Positions 1 to 12,960 of a DNA stretch of 64,000 nt are shown here, one piece after another. Numbering within the stretch: position 1 is the first letter of the stretch; every line of letters starts with the position of its first letter. The notes below the pieces were generated by a model. That model had not been told where the DNA came from. It worked only from the letters and a program-made list of their open reading frames with translations, and ran no database searches. Origin of the DNA: Cylicocyclus nassatus (lineage: Eukaryota; Nematoda; Chromadorea; Rhabditida; Strongylidae). The DNA lies in assembly GCA_958299035.1 (NCBI GenBank), contig CATQJL010000001.1, positions 9,647,817 to 9,711,816 on the forward strand, written 5' to 3'. The position numbers were made by a program, and so were the translations under genes.

Positions 1-3000
1 AATTATGCCAGGAGAAACCAGGCGATTGTCCGGAGGGAAACGAATGCAGAAATGTGCGAGATAGGTCGATATAGGTGCGAGGTAGGTGCGAAGTGAATAT
101 TGCCTTCCACGGACGCACCTGGAGAACAAGCGGCGAGCTCTTTGGAGGATCCTGCATGCTGAGTACTTAAGAGAATGAAAAACGTTTTTTTGAATGTTAA
201 GGATCCATAATTGTTGATTGCTATCCTAATAAAATTATGAGGGTGACAGTTCACTTAGTTTTTTTATAATTATTTCGTAGATTTTATCCTACTTTCAACC
301 CTCTGAGAAATTTGCCAAAACACCTCCAGTTTGTCTTTTTCGCTAAGACAATGACAACAAATAGCAATGATAGCGACATCGTTGGCTTTGAGAAATTGAG
401 CGCGTTCCTACTAAAAGACCGCTACCGTTCGACTTTTCCTAGACCCCAGATTCGAGTTAGAGCATAAGTCCGCCAACGTTCGGACGCATGAACCCAGCAG
501 TCGTGATTGCGTGCGCTATGCGCGCTCCAGCCTTGTAGTTCGAGATTGCTGTGCGGGCGGAGGGCGTGCAGGAGTTCCTAGCACCTTTCCTCGCACGAAG
601 TTCGCGCCAATATTCGCACCCAGGAGGGTTCTAGCACCTCCGCTCCTCAAAGGTCAGGCCCCGCCTATTGCTCCACCCATTCACTAGACTCATTGTGAGG
701 TGTGCAAGTAGCGAAAACACCGGTCTCTCCATTGAGGTAAAAAGCGAAAAATTGGAGCAAACAAAGATCATGGTTATCATTTCTAAAGTGAGGCGGCTTG
801 GAAACTACTGCTACGCCGTCCTTTTGTAAAGAGCATATGAACATTGTTTTCAAAAGAGAAAAATCACAGGGAATTTTTTGAATAGAAAACCGGTCAATTG
901 AAATATTAAAGGATCTAGTTGATCGACTGTACATTACTGGTCATCTGATTCAAGTAAATTCATTTAGCATCAAGAGCCAATTACTTTCTCAACATTAGAA
1001 GGACATATTTTGAAAGGAATATATCAAAGTCTCCGAACAAGCAACTTAACGCTTCCTCCAACAATTAGGATATGTGAACACATATACTTTTCTACTTTCG
1101 CCTGCCATCATATTATATATTCAAATGAGTGTCTCATTCCAGTTATTCTAATGATTAATAAGATCCAAATTATCAAAAAGACATTTTCAAGTGTAGTATT
1201 TCCTACACTCGATGTACTTGATACCAAACTTCGTCGCATGATCGAAGAGTTGGCTAAGAAGTTCCAAATACGAGACTAAATTTGCAAGACATGGAATTCG
1301 CTATATTTTTAGATGAATTTCAGAACTTGCTAAAATGGACTAATTCTCTGTTATCTGTGATTGGAAGACCCATAACTCCTGCTTAATTTACATAAGTACG
1401 ATAAGCCCATAAACTCACTAAAGGGCGAGCAATTACAAGTTTTTAAGAAAGCGTCATTTTATCCGCAAACATGAATAAAGCATAACTCCAAATGATGGGA
1501 TTCACCTGCAGTCATTTACGCATTTTGAAGCTGAAATTCAGCTGCAGTCATTTACCGACATTAAACTCTTATACTAACCAAGAATTTTTTCTTTGTTTCT
1601 TTATTTCAGTTTCATTCCTCATATACAATGTAGCACGTCTTACAATGCGTGTACGAGAATGTGGGCACCTGGAGGGAGGACTGATGGGCGGAGCTGCCCT
1701 TTGGCCCCGAGGTTTAATGTCCTTCGAGGGAATATTGGAGGTGCCAAGTACCCCTGCGAGCAAAAGCGGCTAGGCTTTGGGAACTCCTGCCACGCCGTCT
1801 GTACGGGCGGCATCCGGGCCTACCGCAAGATTCAGGCCAGTTTCAGGGCAAATTTTAGCCCTGCAGAACCCGCTCCGAAAATCAGTCACCGCTTGGGTAG
1901 TGGTTTTACTATAACATCATTACAAAAGCCAAAACTTTACTTTGGCGAAAAGCTGTCTTCAAGGCCAGTTTCTCTAAGGTGTTTTTTGCCATCACGCAGG
2001 GCTCTTGCTCAAATTGATTTTCAAAATTAGCTGCTGCAAAATTTTTTGATAGAGTTCGCTGTAAGACGCTTTACTTGGCTTAAAATAAAAAAGCATCTGA
2101 GATAATAAGTTGTCCCGAAATTGTCCGTTTTGTCGAATGGCCATGAAACTTTGTGTAACAAAGACTGATGCATATAAACATGCATTCGGTTCAACATCTT
2201 CTCTCTTTAACTGTCACATTTTTGGAACATACAACATAGTGTACGCTTTTTGATAATTGCCAGAATTCTACTCTAGTCATTTCTACCTTCCAAGTTGACT
2301 AATTTTCAAAAATTTTGTTTCAGACTGTTTTAGACTTTTAGACTTTCGGAGAGAATTAAAAGAATTTCTGATTATGTGACGGTGTTTTTGAATGCATCCA
2401 ATCGTCTTTTCAAAGATCGCATGTATGGTAATAGACAACTACAGCGAATGATGTTTTTATGATGTTTTCAGTACGTCTATGCGATACACGTGCTCAAGAC
2501 TGGTGGTTCTTCCCAGGTAAACAATTATCAAAGACTTCAGAACATGAACGAGGAAATCTCAAATCAGCAAAACCCAAAAGTTTTTTTCAAACTACATTAG
2601 TCGATTAAAAGTTCAAAATTTTGGACAAATTTCGGGTCAGGCTGTCGAGAAGCATGGCAACGTTGCAACTACTGCATAGTTCAGGGAGAAAATATAGCCA
2701 TCAGAAAGAAAATTGAAGATTCAAATAATACTTGAGTCTTTGTCTGCCATTGCTCTGTGAGTTTTTAATGTTCAAGGAAAAAGACAAAGCTTTTAGGACA
2801 GCCGTTGCATACCGAGCGTTCACTAAAAGCATACACGATCGACACTCTTTAGGTACCTTTTTTCGACGCATAATCATCATCAATTTCAGGAAAACAAATC
2901 AACCTACAGAAAATACAGTGAAACATCTCAATATCTCAAATGTTATAGCACCCATTTCACCTGATAGCCTTCCATGATGCAGCTATGATAATCGCATACA

Positions 3001-3341
3001 GAGCAAGTAACAAGATCCATGTAGCATGGAAGTACGCACGCAAAGACCTACTCTTTGAAGAGGACGTTTCAACTTGCTTCATCTCTTTGTTTGAACGTTT
3101 TCTCTTCCAGCGTACAAGGTAGGGTCGAATAGTCGAATATTTGGAGATAAGGTAGTGTGGGGGATATTTGTGGACAGGGTAGTTTCGATAAAGCAAGCAA
3201 GCTTTAAAAGGACCACCTAACATTTGCACAAATCATGGTCCAGGCCAAGTTTGAAGCCAAAAGCTAAAATGGATCGTTCTATAAAAAGCGAATCATCGTC
3301 AAAAAATTCGTGCGAACCTCCACCCTGGTCATCATATAATA
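1..3341. other. Repeat-rich stretch without a recognised gene
   Basis: No coding region that I recognise. About 480-560 and 1790-1935 carry parts of a dispersed repeat also found near 48.05-48.2 kb. The word CTGCAGTCATTTAC occurs twice, near 1507 and 1541. The rest is AT-rich and I see nothing further in it. Confidence 0.5.
1790..1935 (+). repeat. Dispersed repeat, related to the foldback at 47.8-48.2 kb
   Basis: About 150 bp align by eye with 48070-48200, sharing GGGCGGC, TCCGGGCCTA and CGCAAGAT-like blocks and a CGCTTGGGTAG-type end. A further partial copy lies near 500-550. An open frame crosses it, but it has no recognisable domain and I treat it as repeat sequence. Confidence 0.55.
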
Positions 3342-4374
3342 TTAGGGTGATCCAAAAGTAATGGGGCACCTAGAGAATAAATGCAGTTTTCTCGAATAGA
3401 AAAGCTGATTGGAAGCAAGTTTTGGCAGATTAGTACATCACAAAACCTTCTGATTTTCTGATCATAGTTGGGCACTGTCACGTGGCGTTATTTTTATAAG
3501 CGCTTAAAATTAAAGCTCATCACTTCAAGTTTTTCGAATTTTGAGCAGCAGCGACGCAGTAGAACAAATGAGCCCACCAAAGATATCTGCGCAGCAATGG
3601 TTGAGAGGACTGTCACTAAATCCACGATAGCTCGGTGGTCCCAAGGCTTTAAAACAGAAGATATAGCATTGGGTATCGTCCTTTCCCCACTCTATAGCGG
3701 GCGGAGCTTTGCCGACATTTTCCAACGTATGCGCGTGGCAGTTTTTGGCAGCTAGAGAGTAAAGAAAGGAATGCTTAGAATGGAGGTTCAACAGGTTTTC
3801 CAACGTGTTCAAATGTCTGTACGGTCACGCCCGCTATACTCATGGGAATCGTTTTATCAGAAAACATATTACTTATTCTTTCATCAAGGTAATCAAATAA
3901 GCTCAACCTTAACAGTTGTTTTCTGATAGTGCTTTTTACGCTCTATCCTTGCGTATGCAAATCACTTCGACTTTTCTCATTTTCAAAAATTACGGGCCAA
4001 AACATGAATTTTAATCTGAAAATCTGCGTCGTACACCGCACTTTTTCGAAAATGCCTTCTTTGTATAAAATAATGGGTTATTTTGAATACTCAAGTAATC
4101 ATTAGACAGAGCTTGGAAAGCTTTTTCGAATGGTATACCATATGTCGAGGGACTTTCAGAGCAGCACAAATCCCGATGGCGTTTAAGAAGTCTATCTGAC
4201 TTCTTTAAAGCTCCGCTCGAAGGAATGTCGATGAGGCGCTGCAAGGTGCTGTCAATAATCTGCGAAGGTCACTTCATACAAAAGCGTTCAAACTGCTGGT
4301 TGTTCATAGCTAATCAAGAGATCTCGAAGAATGTTTGAAAATCAAGGTGCAACTTCACTTTTGGATCACCCTAA
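3342..4374 (+). mobile_element. mariner-type element with TA target duplication, decayed
   Basis: The ends form a terminal inverted repeat (TTAGGGTGATCCAAAAGT at the left, its complement at the right) flanked by TA on both sides, as in Tc1/mariner insertions. Length is 1033 bp, near the size of a complete mariner (about 1.3 kb) but shortened. An internal stretch resembles the transposase N-terminus. The rest of the frame is broken, so the element cannot be autonomous. Confidence 0.8.
3520..3720 (+). pseudogene. mariner transposase N-terminal (helix-turn-helix) relic
   Basis: One frame reads as a degenerate mariner DNA-binding region. Residues like ICAAM, TKSTIARW, F and KTED are spaced as in the second helix-turn-helix of mariner transposases, followed by a decayed SGR(P) linker motif. 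A stop codon follows soon after, and no D,D34D/E catalytic core can be read downstream. The position just inside the left repeat of the surrounding element fits. The family call rests on motif memory and would need a profile search. Confidence 0.45.
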
Positions 4375-4872
4375 TATATGCATAGTGGCATTTGTATCAA
4401 GTTTGAGAATAATTTCTATCACGTTTTTCCACTTTAACTTCCAAAAAAATCAAAAAAAATCTTGACCTTCAGATTCACTCCGTACGTCAAAATGCCTTGA
4501 ACTTAAGATTTGTCAAAAGCTTCGGATTTTTTGAATAGTAATAACTAGAGTGTAACAGACAGTGGAACACACATTCACCTACCTAACCCATGCATTCACT
4601 GAGTTTTTATATGCTGGAAAGCAAGCAATAAGATAGCTGAAAATCTAAGTTGCCTTTAATTTGGGTATTTTTTTGCTGAAGTTCTTAAACCACGATTATA
4701 AGCAACATGAAGACAAATTGCAATTTTATAATTGCAGAAAGCAATATAACTGTAAATTTGATGTATTATATTTAACATATGGTTGCCAAATTTGAAATTT
4801 TAGATTTTCAGCTCCATAATTGGAGAAGCACAGTTTTTTAGATTTTGGTTTGCACATTAGGTGAACCACTTA
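4375..4872. other. AT-rich spacer, nothing recognised
   Basis: This lies between two inverted-repeat elements. I see no long frame, repeat or signal. Confidence 0.5.
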
Positions 4873-5565
4873 CAGTCGAGTAGATTTTCTACTCAATATA
4901 GTGTCCCTGCAGATGCGACAACGGTTGTGCGTCGATTATTGCCGTTGCGAGTCTCCGAAATTTTCTAGTGTTTTCTCCCTTATTCTTTGCCTTAGAGATA
5001 ACTCGTTGTTGATGAAGGAGAAAAGATAAGCTGAAGAGTAAGTTCTGTTTTCTAAATAATGTCTAATCACTTATTCTCAGGTAATCCATATTCTTCGCGT
5101 CAATTTCGTGTGTATATTTCTGTAACTTGATGCCTTTGCTTCTTTTGAAACCTTTTTTTGAACGCTAATAGGCTTTTACGCATGACTTATCGTCTTATCT
5201 TCACTCGGGTTTTGTTAGATGCTATCTCTTTTTGAAAGGAGCCGAAGTTGCTGCACAGCCTAATAACATTCAAAAAGAAATGCTTCACAAGAAGAAACGG
5301 GCTTGAAGTGACGGAAAATACCTAGAAAACTGACGCGACGTGGCTTCCACGTAGATTATCTGAGAATAAGTGATAGCACAACTACTAAGAAAACAGAAAT
5401 TAATCTTCAGCTTACCTTTTCTCCTTCACTAGCAACTAGTCACCTAAAAGGCGAAGAATAAGGAAGAAAACACTAGAAAACATTGTCGACTCGCAACCGC
5501 AATCAACGCACAACCGTTGTCGCTTCTGCAGGGACACTATATTAGGCAGGAAATCTACTCAACTG
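4873..5565. mobile_element. Foldback MITE with TA target site
   Basis: Both ends carry a long inverted repeat that starts CAGTCGAGTAGATTTTCTAC at the left and ends as its imperfect complement at the right, with TA on each side. The arms extend more than 150 bp and share blocks such as GTGTCCCTGCAG, CGACAACGGTTGTGCG and GAAGGAGAAAAG. No coding potential. A single end of the same family occurs at 37752-37790. Confidence 0.75.
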
Positions 5566-6773
5566 TACGAATGTTTGGTGATTATCGTGTAAACCTGCTT
5601 TTCTCTATGGAAAGCCTTATTCATTGGGGCGTCTGCCTTGTAACGATATCATAAAGGGTGATCACATGAGTGTTACAAGCTACAGGATCCATTTTCGGTT
5701 AGTAATTCGCTTACTTCTAGCTATTCCGTGCGTTATTGGTTTCTCCAACAAATTCGTGATCTTATGTGACCAGTCTTACACTTTGTTTTTAGGTAGGGAA
5801 GGTCTCGCTCGACGATTGCTTAGCCTGTAGTCGGCTCTGCACAGCGCATGTGTCGGCTTCTCAAAATTCGGGGGCGCTCAAGCTACATCACGTGCGCTTG
5901 AAAACGCTGATGCAAGTATATTGCATCATAAAGCGTTTTTAGGAGAGATTTGAAGTCGTCCAAAGGGAGGGTTCCGAAAGTTGTAAAAGACAAACCAAAT
6001 TCCTGAACTGAACAAAGGTTAAGCCATTTCTATTGTGCAGTAACCAATTGAGGCGATCTTGTATAAATCTTCAAAGGACAGCAAGCATCTTACCAACGAG
6101 ATGAAAACCTCAATTGCAAAAATGCGAGAGATTCAAAGCGAGAAGATTAACCGGATTTCCACAGAGAAGTCACTGTTGAACTGATCAGAAACTCACGGAA
6201 CAGCGGGATCTGCCGGCAAAATGAACTCCAAGGATTGTTAAAGCGAAAAGGTCTCATTTTTCAAGATCGGTCGTGGTCTGAGCTGATTACGTTAAGAAGA
6301 GACAAAGCCTGTTTTTGTTGATAGAGTGGTCAGAATCAATGCAGAATTCCGTTAGAAACAAATTTCAGAAGATGTAAACTCCCTGAGCCTAAGAAAACAA
6401 AGATGTCTATTGCTTACGCTTTTTAGCAAGTTTTGGCATAAGTCCATAGCGCAGTAAAGGCACTCGAGGAAGAAGGAGGTCTGCCTAAGAAAACTTACCC
6501 GATCTCAATCTATGGATTTCGCTAGTTAGTCGTTTCAAAGCAGAAAGCCTGCTCGATTGAACACAGCTTTAGTGGAAGCTTGCGACAAACTTTCGTCACA
6601 AACCAAAAGCTTCTTGAAAAATACGAAATTAGTATTGAAACAAGGTTTATAAATCAAATGTGATCTATCGACGAAAATAAAAGTTTGTATTTAGACTTGC
6701 TTTTCTGCAAATTATAGGTTTTTTTCGCGTAACTCTCCATCTCAAATAAACGCCGGGGTAGCCATGCAATTTT
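5566..6773. other. No gene recognised
   Basis: Several short frames exist, none longer than about 70 residues and none with a recognisable domain, signal peptide or splice context. Confidence 0.45.
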
Positions 6774-7606
6774 TGGGCAAGCGGGCACCGGAAAATTAGC
6801 TCGCTATTTTCTGCGGTTCGCTTGCAGAAAATTGGATTATTGTTGGCCAATTTCTAGGAGAACTATCGCGGTTTTTCTATATAGTTGCGGCGCAGTAACC
6901 GCATTCTCCCAGACTTTTCGCGAGAATGCAAAATTATTATGAGCCGCACGGCCCTTTGTGAAAAATTGCACAGACCATAGGACCTTCCGCTAAGGAGCAA
7001 ATACCCCAAACTCAGGTAATCAAACCCATCGATGACACCCTCAAATAATCGCCAGGAGCAGGCGGGCACCGGAAAAATAGATTGCTGACCTCTCCCACTC
7101 CGCTCGCGGATTTTTTAGAAAGCAATCAGGACTTTTCGGAAGACCGCTCGCTGAGTTCTCGATTCCTCAGAGATTCAGCAATTTATCTGCAAAAGATAAG
7201 AGCGAAAAAAAATTCAACAGGCGGTCTCTCAAAAATTTGCTGACTCAGCAAGCGGTCTTCCGAAAAGTCCTGATTGCTTTCCAAAAAATCCGCGAGCGGG
7301 GTGCGAGAAATCAGCAATCTATTTTTCCGGTGCCTGCCTGCCCCCAGCGATTGTCTGAGCCTCTGCCACACAGAGCCTCAAGTTTGCTCGCCGTACGCCC
7401 GAAACTCTGTCGAAAGAGTCCGAGCGCCTGCTGAAAGTTTGGAGAGCGCTTGCTTAAAGAGATAATTTGATGAGTGCTTGCAGAAAATTTTATATTGCAG
7501 AAGACGGAAGTACCACTCGCTGAAGGTTTGGCCAAGTCCCAAAATCTTGCTGACCGCTTGCAGAAAAGTGCGTTTCTGCGATCGCGTGCTCCGGCGATTA
7601 TCTGAC
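6774..7606 (+). repeat. Composite repeat, second copy at 38.3-38.85 kb
   Basis: 6774-7040 matches 38298-38550 (shared GCAAGCGGGCACCGGAAAA, TTGCGGCGCAGT and GACCTTCCGCT-like blocks). 7370-7606 matches the right part of the same 38-kb copy (GCTGAAGGTTTGGC, CGCTTGCAGAAAAG). The copy here is interrupted by the foldback at 7040-7359, so the elements are nested. Confidence 0.6.
7040..7359. mobile_element. Foldback MITE, CTCAGACAATCGCC family, copy 1
   Basis: A nearly complete inverted repeat of about 320 bp. The ends read CTCAAATAATCGCC (left) and GGCGATTGTCTGAG-like (right). The arms share GGCGGGCACCGGAAAAATAG, GATTGCTGA and AGTCCTGATTGCTTTC. It has no open frame of its own. Other copies are at 8988-9277 and 38550-38851. 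Confidence 0.7.
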
Positions 7607-7609
7607 AAG

Positions 7610-8225
7610 GAGAGGATACTTAGTCGAAAGCACCAACCCAGATGAGACATATATCATCTTAAAGCGCTTGAAACCTGATTCCAAATCTGTAGTTTTTTAC
7701 AGCGGAGCGATTTTGTAGAGGGAGTCATGAGGGCTGCTTTCTTTTGGGGTTGAGACGCCCTCCAGCAGATTTCCCCCTATCTATGAGCACTGTAGAGGAT
7801 TATGAACTGGTGCAACTGGCTCAGTGGTAAGTAATTTGAATGAGGATTACAACAAGGATTATGATAGTCGTATCACTTTGGTTTTCTAACACATCTAATC
7901 TCAGGCTTTAGGGCTCTAAAGCCATCTAAAAGCTCAATTTTGCAAAAATCGCGATAAAGTTGCATGCGAAGGGGACTAAAACCTTGACACTCTCCTCATC
8001 GAGCAAGTCACTTACACTGAGCCAGTTGCACCAGTTCATATCAGTGCTCATAGATAGGGAAAATCTGCTAAAGGGCGCCCCAATCCCAGAAGAAAACAGC
8101 CCTCATAACTCCCTCTACAAAATCGCTCCGCTGCTAAAAACAACAGATCTAAAATCAGGGTTTCAAGCGCTTTAAGATGGTATATGTCCAATCTGGATTG
8201 GTACTTTCGACTAAGTATCCTCTCT
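7610..8225. mobile_element. Large foldback element with about 210-bp arms
   Basis: GAGAGGATACTTAGTCGAAAG at the left pairs with its complement at the right end. The arms continue through AGCGCTTGAAACC, GGAGCGATTTTGTAGAGGGAG and CTGGTGCAACTGGCTCAGTG, leaving a loop of about 150 bp near 7835-7990. The inner arm has a TGGCTCAGTGGTAAG sequence that resembles a tRNA A box, but I see no B box. Confidence 0.7.
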
Positions 8226-8439
8226 TTGTGAGATGTGGACCACCTGTAGAAAACACATCGTCCTGTAGACTATCAATGACCTAAGAAAAGCGTCCTGCCT
8301 ATCACGCATGTGTGCACCCCTTCACAATTACCGTATGGCGACATAGTCGACATGCCAAAAGAATAGTCAAAACGACCGGAAGTAATTCAACCCGCATTAA
8401 ACTTTCAAAATGTAGCCTAACAACTCTAGATTTAGAAAG

Positions 8440-8617
8440 TCAAACATCTTGTGTAGCCATGTAAGCAATCCATACCACCGACGCGCATTTTACGGTACAA
8501 ATCCCTTGATTGAGAACCAGCTTCGTTGCCCTCCAGAAGTCGTACCAGAAACCTGCAGAGGCCAACGGAATGGTAGCGACGATAACGATGAGTAACAGAA
8601 CGAATTTCTTGACCATT
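8440..8617 (-). CDS. Small secreted peptide, first coding exon (family member 1)
   Basis: A run of T ending in CAG stands 1 nt before the ATG (position 8616), an ideal acceptor for trans- or cis-splicing, which fixes the start. The first 21 residues (MVKKF, then LLLIVIVATIPLASA) form a clear signal peptide. Read without splicing the peptide has 58 residues. A splice donor GTATGG follows at 8475, exactly nine bases after a TGC codon, at the same place as in the copies at 23.7, 31.2 and 34.0 kb, so this is probably exon 1 (8476-8617) of a longer gene. Two cysteines with C-X3-C spacing are seen; the first cysteine of the other members is missing. I could not find a convincing exon 2. The foldback element at 7610-8225 begins only 215 bp downstream, so the gene may be truncated. 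Function unknown. Confidence 0.5.
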
Positions 8618-8655
8618 CTGAAAAAAATAATACGCTCAGTTCGAAAAGCTCAAAA

Positions 8656-8673
8656 GGGGGGAGGGGGGGGGGG
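8656..8673. repeat. G-rich homopolymer tract
   Basis: GGGGGGAGGGGGGGGGG-like tract directly upstream (minus-strand view) of the secreted-peptide exon at 8440-8617. Similar tracts occur near 28440, 32327 and 50466. Confidence 0.9.
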
Positions 8674-8987
8674 TGTGGAAGAAGGAGCGAAAAAATTCTG
8701 CAAGTAAAGGGATTTTAATAACTTTTTGTTTCCATCTTAATCATCAAAAGGTAAACTTCATTTGCACAATTATGTAAATTCAATATCCATTTTAAAAAAT
8801 TCCAAGAATACGACATTCTTCTCTTTCCAACTCAATAATAATAATGACACTAATAATATAATTATGGCTGATATCGCTTCGATTTCATTCCAAAACTCCA
8901 TCAACGCTTTTCCTAAAAAGTGATTGCAGACAAGAGCCTCTCGCAAGCTTTTGGAAAAATGATATATGGCGCTGCAATCGCTATGTG

Positions 8988-9277
8988 CTCAGACAATCGC
9001 CGAGGGCAGGCGGGCACCGGAAAATACGCGTTGCTGAAATTTCGCATCTCGCTCGCAAATCCCAGGAAAATAGTTAGCGAGTTTCTCAGAGACCGCCTGT
9101 TGAATCTTTTTTCGCTCTTATCTTTTGCAGATATATTGCTGAATCTCTGAGGAATCGAGAACTCAGCAAGCGACGTTTCGAAAAGTCCTGATTTCCTCTC
9201 AAAAAATCCGCGAGCGGGATTCGAGAAGTCAGCCATCTATTTTTCCGGTGCCCGCCTGCCCCCGGCGATTGTCTGAG
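8988..9277. mobile_element. Foldback MITE, CTCAGACAATCGCC family, copy 2
   Basis: The ends CTCAGACAATCGCCGAGGGC and its complement (ending TGTCTGAG) enclose 290 bp. The subterminal block GGCGGGCACCGGAAAA is shared with copies 1 and 3. The most intact termini of the three copies. Confidence 0.75.
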
Positions 9278-10319
9278 TGGCTGTTAGGAGCCGTAGCTGA
9301 ATCATAGTACAAACGGTGGAGGGAAGTTGGACAACAGACTTCAATATGGACTGTAGTATAACGACTAAGTTTCTTTGTGCAGCAAATTGCTAAACTTTCT
9401 GAGACTTTTAAGAAATTTGCTTCTAAAAGTAATCGAATTGTTTACTCATCCAAGAAAACTGCAGTTTTTCTGGCAAATTTGCGAAATTAGAAAGAGTAAT
9501 CAAGTGTTTAAACATAATCTTCACATATATATTCATTCTGATGTTGATGTTGGTCCAAATCTTTGTATCTGTTTGGGTTTGACTAATCTTGATATTTACA
9601 TTGCTGACTACTTCGGCCACCAAAATATTGAGCATGACATCAGATTGACGAGAATTGCTGCTTTTATACAGAAGTCAGCGAATACTAGCCCGATGACGAT
9701 GACACAGTGATGAATCTTCATTTGCATTCAAGCTTCACTAGTGAGCTACTCTATTGTATTTTCAAAGTATCAAAAGGGGTTTTGAAATGTCTTATATATA
9801 TCTACGTACTCGCATTAATGCGCAGGGTCACAATTATCATTACAAGAGATTTTGGCTAGGAAAGCGTTGGAAGCATTCTGGATATCTGCAAAGAATCCAG
9901 AAATGAATAACAAAAACGAGTGCCTGTCAATCACTGCTGATTTCCTTTCTTTCATATCGCTATGCCAGTTATAGGTCACATTGCATGTGTATCTATAGGA
10001 TGACTCATTCGTCCGCCGCGACCACTCACTTCCGTGCGGACTTCCACGCATAGCGGTGGTCTTCCGTAACGTCATCTTCGCTCTGCACAATTTCTGCTAG
10101 CGAAACTGAGGGAAAGCCCAAAACTAGCTCGTTTGGAGGCGATGTTTGATGGTGTTGAGTTACGGATGACACTTTGAACCATTTCAAAGCCTCTGAGGAA
10201 GACGAAGCGTCGAATTGTTGGGCCGTGTGAGTGGAATAAAGACCACCTACCAAACCTGTATGGCACAGAAGTAGTTACAAGATGCGAACATGCCCAGGTT
10301 TTATGAAAACGGAACATGG
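9278..10319. other. No gene recognised; segment repeated near 24.7-24.86 kb
   Basis: 9538-9730 aligns with about 24700-24860 in the same orientation (shared TTTGTATCTGTTTG, TTTGACTAAT and CCAAAATATTG blocks). On the minus strand 9608-9721 would encode 37 residues with a hydrophobic start, but there is no splice acceptor at its ATG, so I do not call it a gene. The remainder is without recognisable content. Confidence 0.4.
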
Positions 10320-10726
10320 AAGCTTATTACACATTTACTTAAGTTTTTCATGATATTTCATACTTTTTTTACTGGCCTGTCTTCGTTCATTTACGTAATT
10401 TGATGCTATATCGTTACGCCTGCATTGAGAACTGATCATGTAATCATGCTGTTAAAAGGCATCGCTTATGCGACGTTGCGCACGCGGCAATTAGCGGCGG
10501 CGCGGCGTAGCGCGCGCAACTCTGCTGTGCGTTGAGGGTTACGAAAACTATCTACTTCCCAATGAATTAGATGTATAAGATAATAAGCATGATTTGACCT
10601 TCTTTTGCTTGCACTTGGAATCTTCTTCGGGACTTCTTCCCGGACCCCGCAAAAACGATTTCCCCCTTGCTTTTTCCACCAAAAACGATTCCCAGCTTGT
10701 CACTTGCCCAGCTCGTGCCAGGCCTT
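10320..10726 (-). mobile_element. hAT-type element fragment (left end, inverted)
   Basis: Read on the minus strand from 10726 this follows the left part of the element at 42989-44230: CAAGGCCTGGCACGAG at the terminus, then GACAAGCTGG, AATCGTTTTT, GCGGGGTCCGGG, a CG-rich block and ATTGAGAAC. The other terminus and a target duplication were not found, so I call it a fragment. Confidence 0.6.
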
Positions 10727-12140
10727 GTTTCGGCGATGTTTCAGTGGATCGGTGCGGCTAAGAAGTATTCTAGTAGAGCAAACCTTACACTACAAAATCT
10801 ATAAAGTTGCAACATCACATACTTTCATGCTCAAGCTATAGGAGTTCAAATGTTAGCCGTCACTAAACAACCTAAGATGGCATAATTTTTTAATTTTTGT
10901 TCTCGGCGGCCATATATCAAATCGACCTAATTCTTTCACTTTCTGGTAGAACAACACTAACCCTTTGAAACCTATGAAGTCGGCAGTTGCTGACGTCTTC
11001 CAAATTTATAGCAGTGGAAATTCGGCGTGATTTTTCGCTATTTTATCATTTGAAATTCTGGTTCTCGACAGTTACTGCCTGGATCGACCAACTTACTTCG
11101 CACTACGTTTCAACAAAATTTACTCAATAAAATCGATAAAAGTCACTGAGACTCACTTCCAAGCACATCATTTGATTGACACGTTATTTGGAATATTTAT
11201 ACCGCTGTATTCATCGTATTTGTGCGCCTAGAGAGGGCATTGTGGTCGCACAGTTGTTGGCTCTAAAGAGGACCGTTGGGTTAGAGCTTTTAAATTATTT
11301 AAAGTCAACATGAAGCTTTGTTCTCCAAAATCGTAGAGAATGCTGAGGCGTAGAGGCGTCCATGCCGGCGATGGCCTTCGAGTGCTTGCGGTGAGCGACG
11401 ACGAGTCTAAAAGTGAATTACATAGAAAAACACTTTCAATACTTTCTTTTGCGTTCGTTTTGCTTATTTTCCTTTTTTGTCGTCCAGCAAAATTTTTCTT
11501 CAAAATTCAAAAGTGAAGGTAGTCGGTCACCTGTACTAGCTCAAAGTGTAGGTGGAAAATTGGCTCCCACTATCGCACCTCTGTGTGCATGTAGTAGAAT
11601 TGAAGGAAGAAACGAACGAAGTCGACAATTGAACGCTATTTTCAGACTTGCCGTGTTGCCTGATTAGGTGGAGGGCGAAGACTGCTTTTAGCTCGGGATC
11701 CCTGTTAAGACATTTTCTCGCATCGGTACAAGATTGCACCAAAAGCGGGACAAAAACAAAAAGATAGTTTTGCCAAAGCCGAATCTCGATGCGATCAGAC
11801 CTTTTATCGTCGATCTCCTGCGCAAATCAAAGGCCATTGCCTGGGGAGGGGTGCTGTTGCGTATGTTGTATCTCTCAGCGCGGTCTTTCGCGCACGTTGC
11901 TCTCACTGAACGGCAGCGACTCGGTAGATACCTGAAAATTCTTGCTTATCTAAGTTTGTTCAGTGCGCGATTATCCACCTCATCGTTGAAGAGCGCGGAA
12001 AATGACGAAAACAAGCACTTTCAATACCTGCCTTTCAAGCTAAAACGAGAATGAAGCAGTTCCCAATATGTGCAAGTTGTACCCTAGAATTGTGTATCAT
12101 AAGATTCGTTAAGCGAGAGGACACAAGAATGAACATAAGT
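10727..12140. other. No gene recognised
   Basis: Overlapping short frames are present on both strands (the longest about 106 residues at 11734-12054 plus), but none shows a domain, signal peptide or consistent exon structure. I leave them uncalled. Confidence 0.4.
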
Positions 12141-12141
12141 G

Positions 12142-12480
<339 letters not shown>

Positions 12481-12829
12481 AAGAAATGGCATGCAACTTC
12501 TTAAATGTAGCAAGATTTGAGATTTCAAATAAGCGACTAATCGAATGAATTTGAAAATGACTTTTTGACTAATTGAACATACATACGAATCTGGATTCTC
12601 TGAATAGTCGAATTTCAAATAATTCCATTCGAATACTTTCTAAACGCTCATGATTAGTCGATTTGGCCAGAGTATGACTCTTTCAAGTCAAATTCAGGTC
12701 GGCTGATGCTTCTTACTCTTTTGCACATTCCTTATGCTTTTGGGTTGCTCCAGTGCAAACTCGTCTCTGCTTCTGGAAAATTTTAAGAGTCCAGCTATAT
12801 TTTTTTTATCCTTGCATCTTTCCCTATAC

Positions 12830-12960
12830 GGGGTCTGCTACTCTTGTTAGTCTCCTCCAGGCTTCACGATCTACGACTTGTTCATAAAAGACATGTTGAT
12901 GCGACGGTGTTTGTTCTTCAGCCGGCTTGTCGCGTGCTTCCTTCTTGGTCAAGCAGCCTG
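12830..12960 (-). pseudogene. Non-LTR retrotransposon 3' relic (C-terminus)
   Basis: On the minus strand a short frame reads DREAWRRLTRVADP followed by a stop, which matches the conserved C-terminal end (D-R-x-x-W-R-x-x-T-R-x-A-D-P) of RTE-type reverse transcriptase polyproteins. The upstream coding sequence is broken by stops. It probably belongs to the same clade as the larger relic at 25.4-26.06 kb. Confidence 0.5.

Noticed and set aside
9608..9721. Fifth member of the small secreted-peptide family
   Set aside because: Hydrophobic start, but it lacks the acceptor at the ATG, the cysteine spacing and the conserved donor, and it lies in a segment repeated near 24.7 kb.
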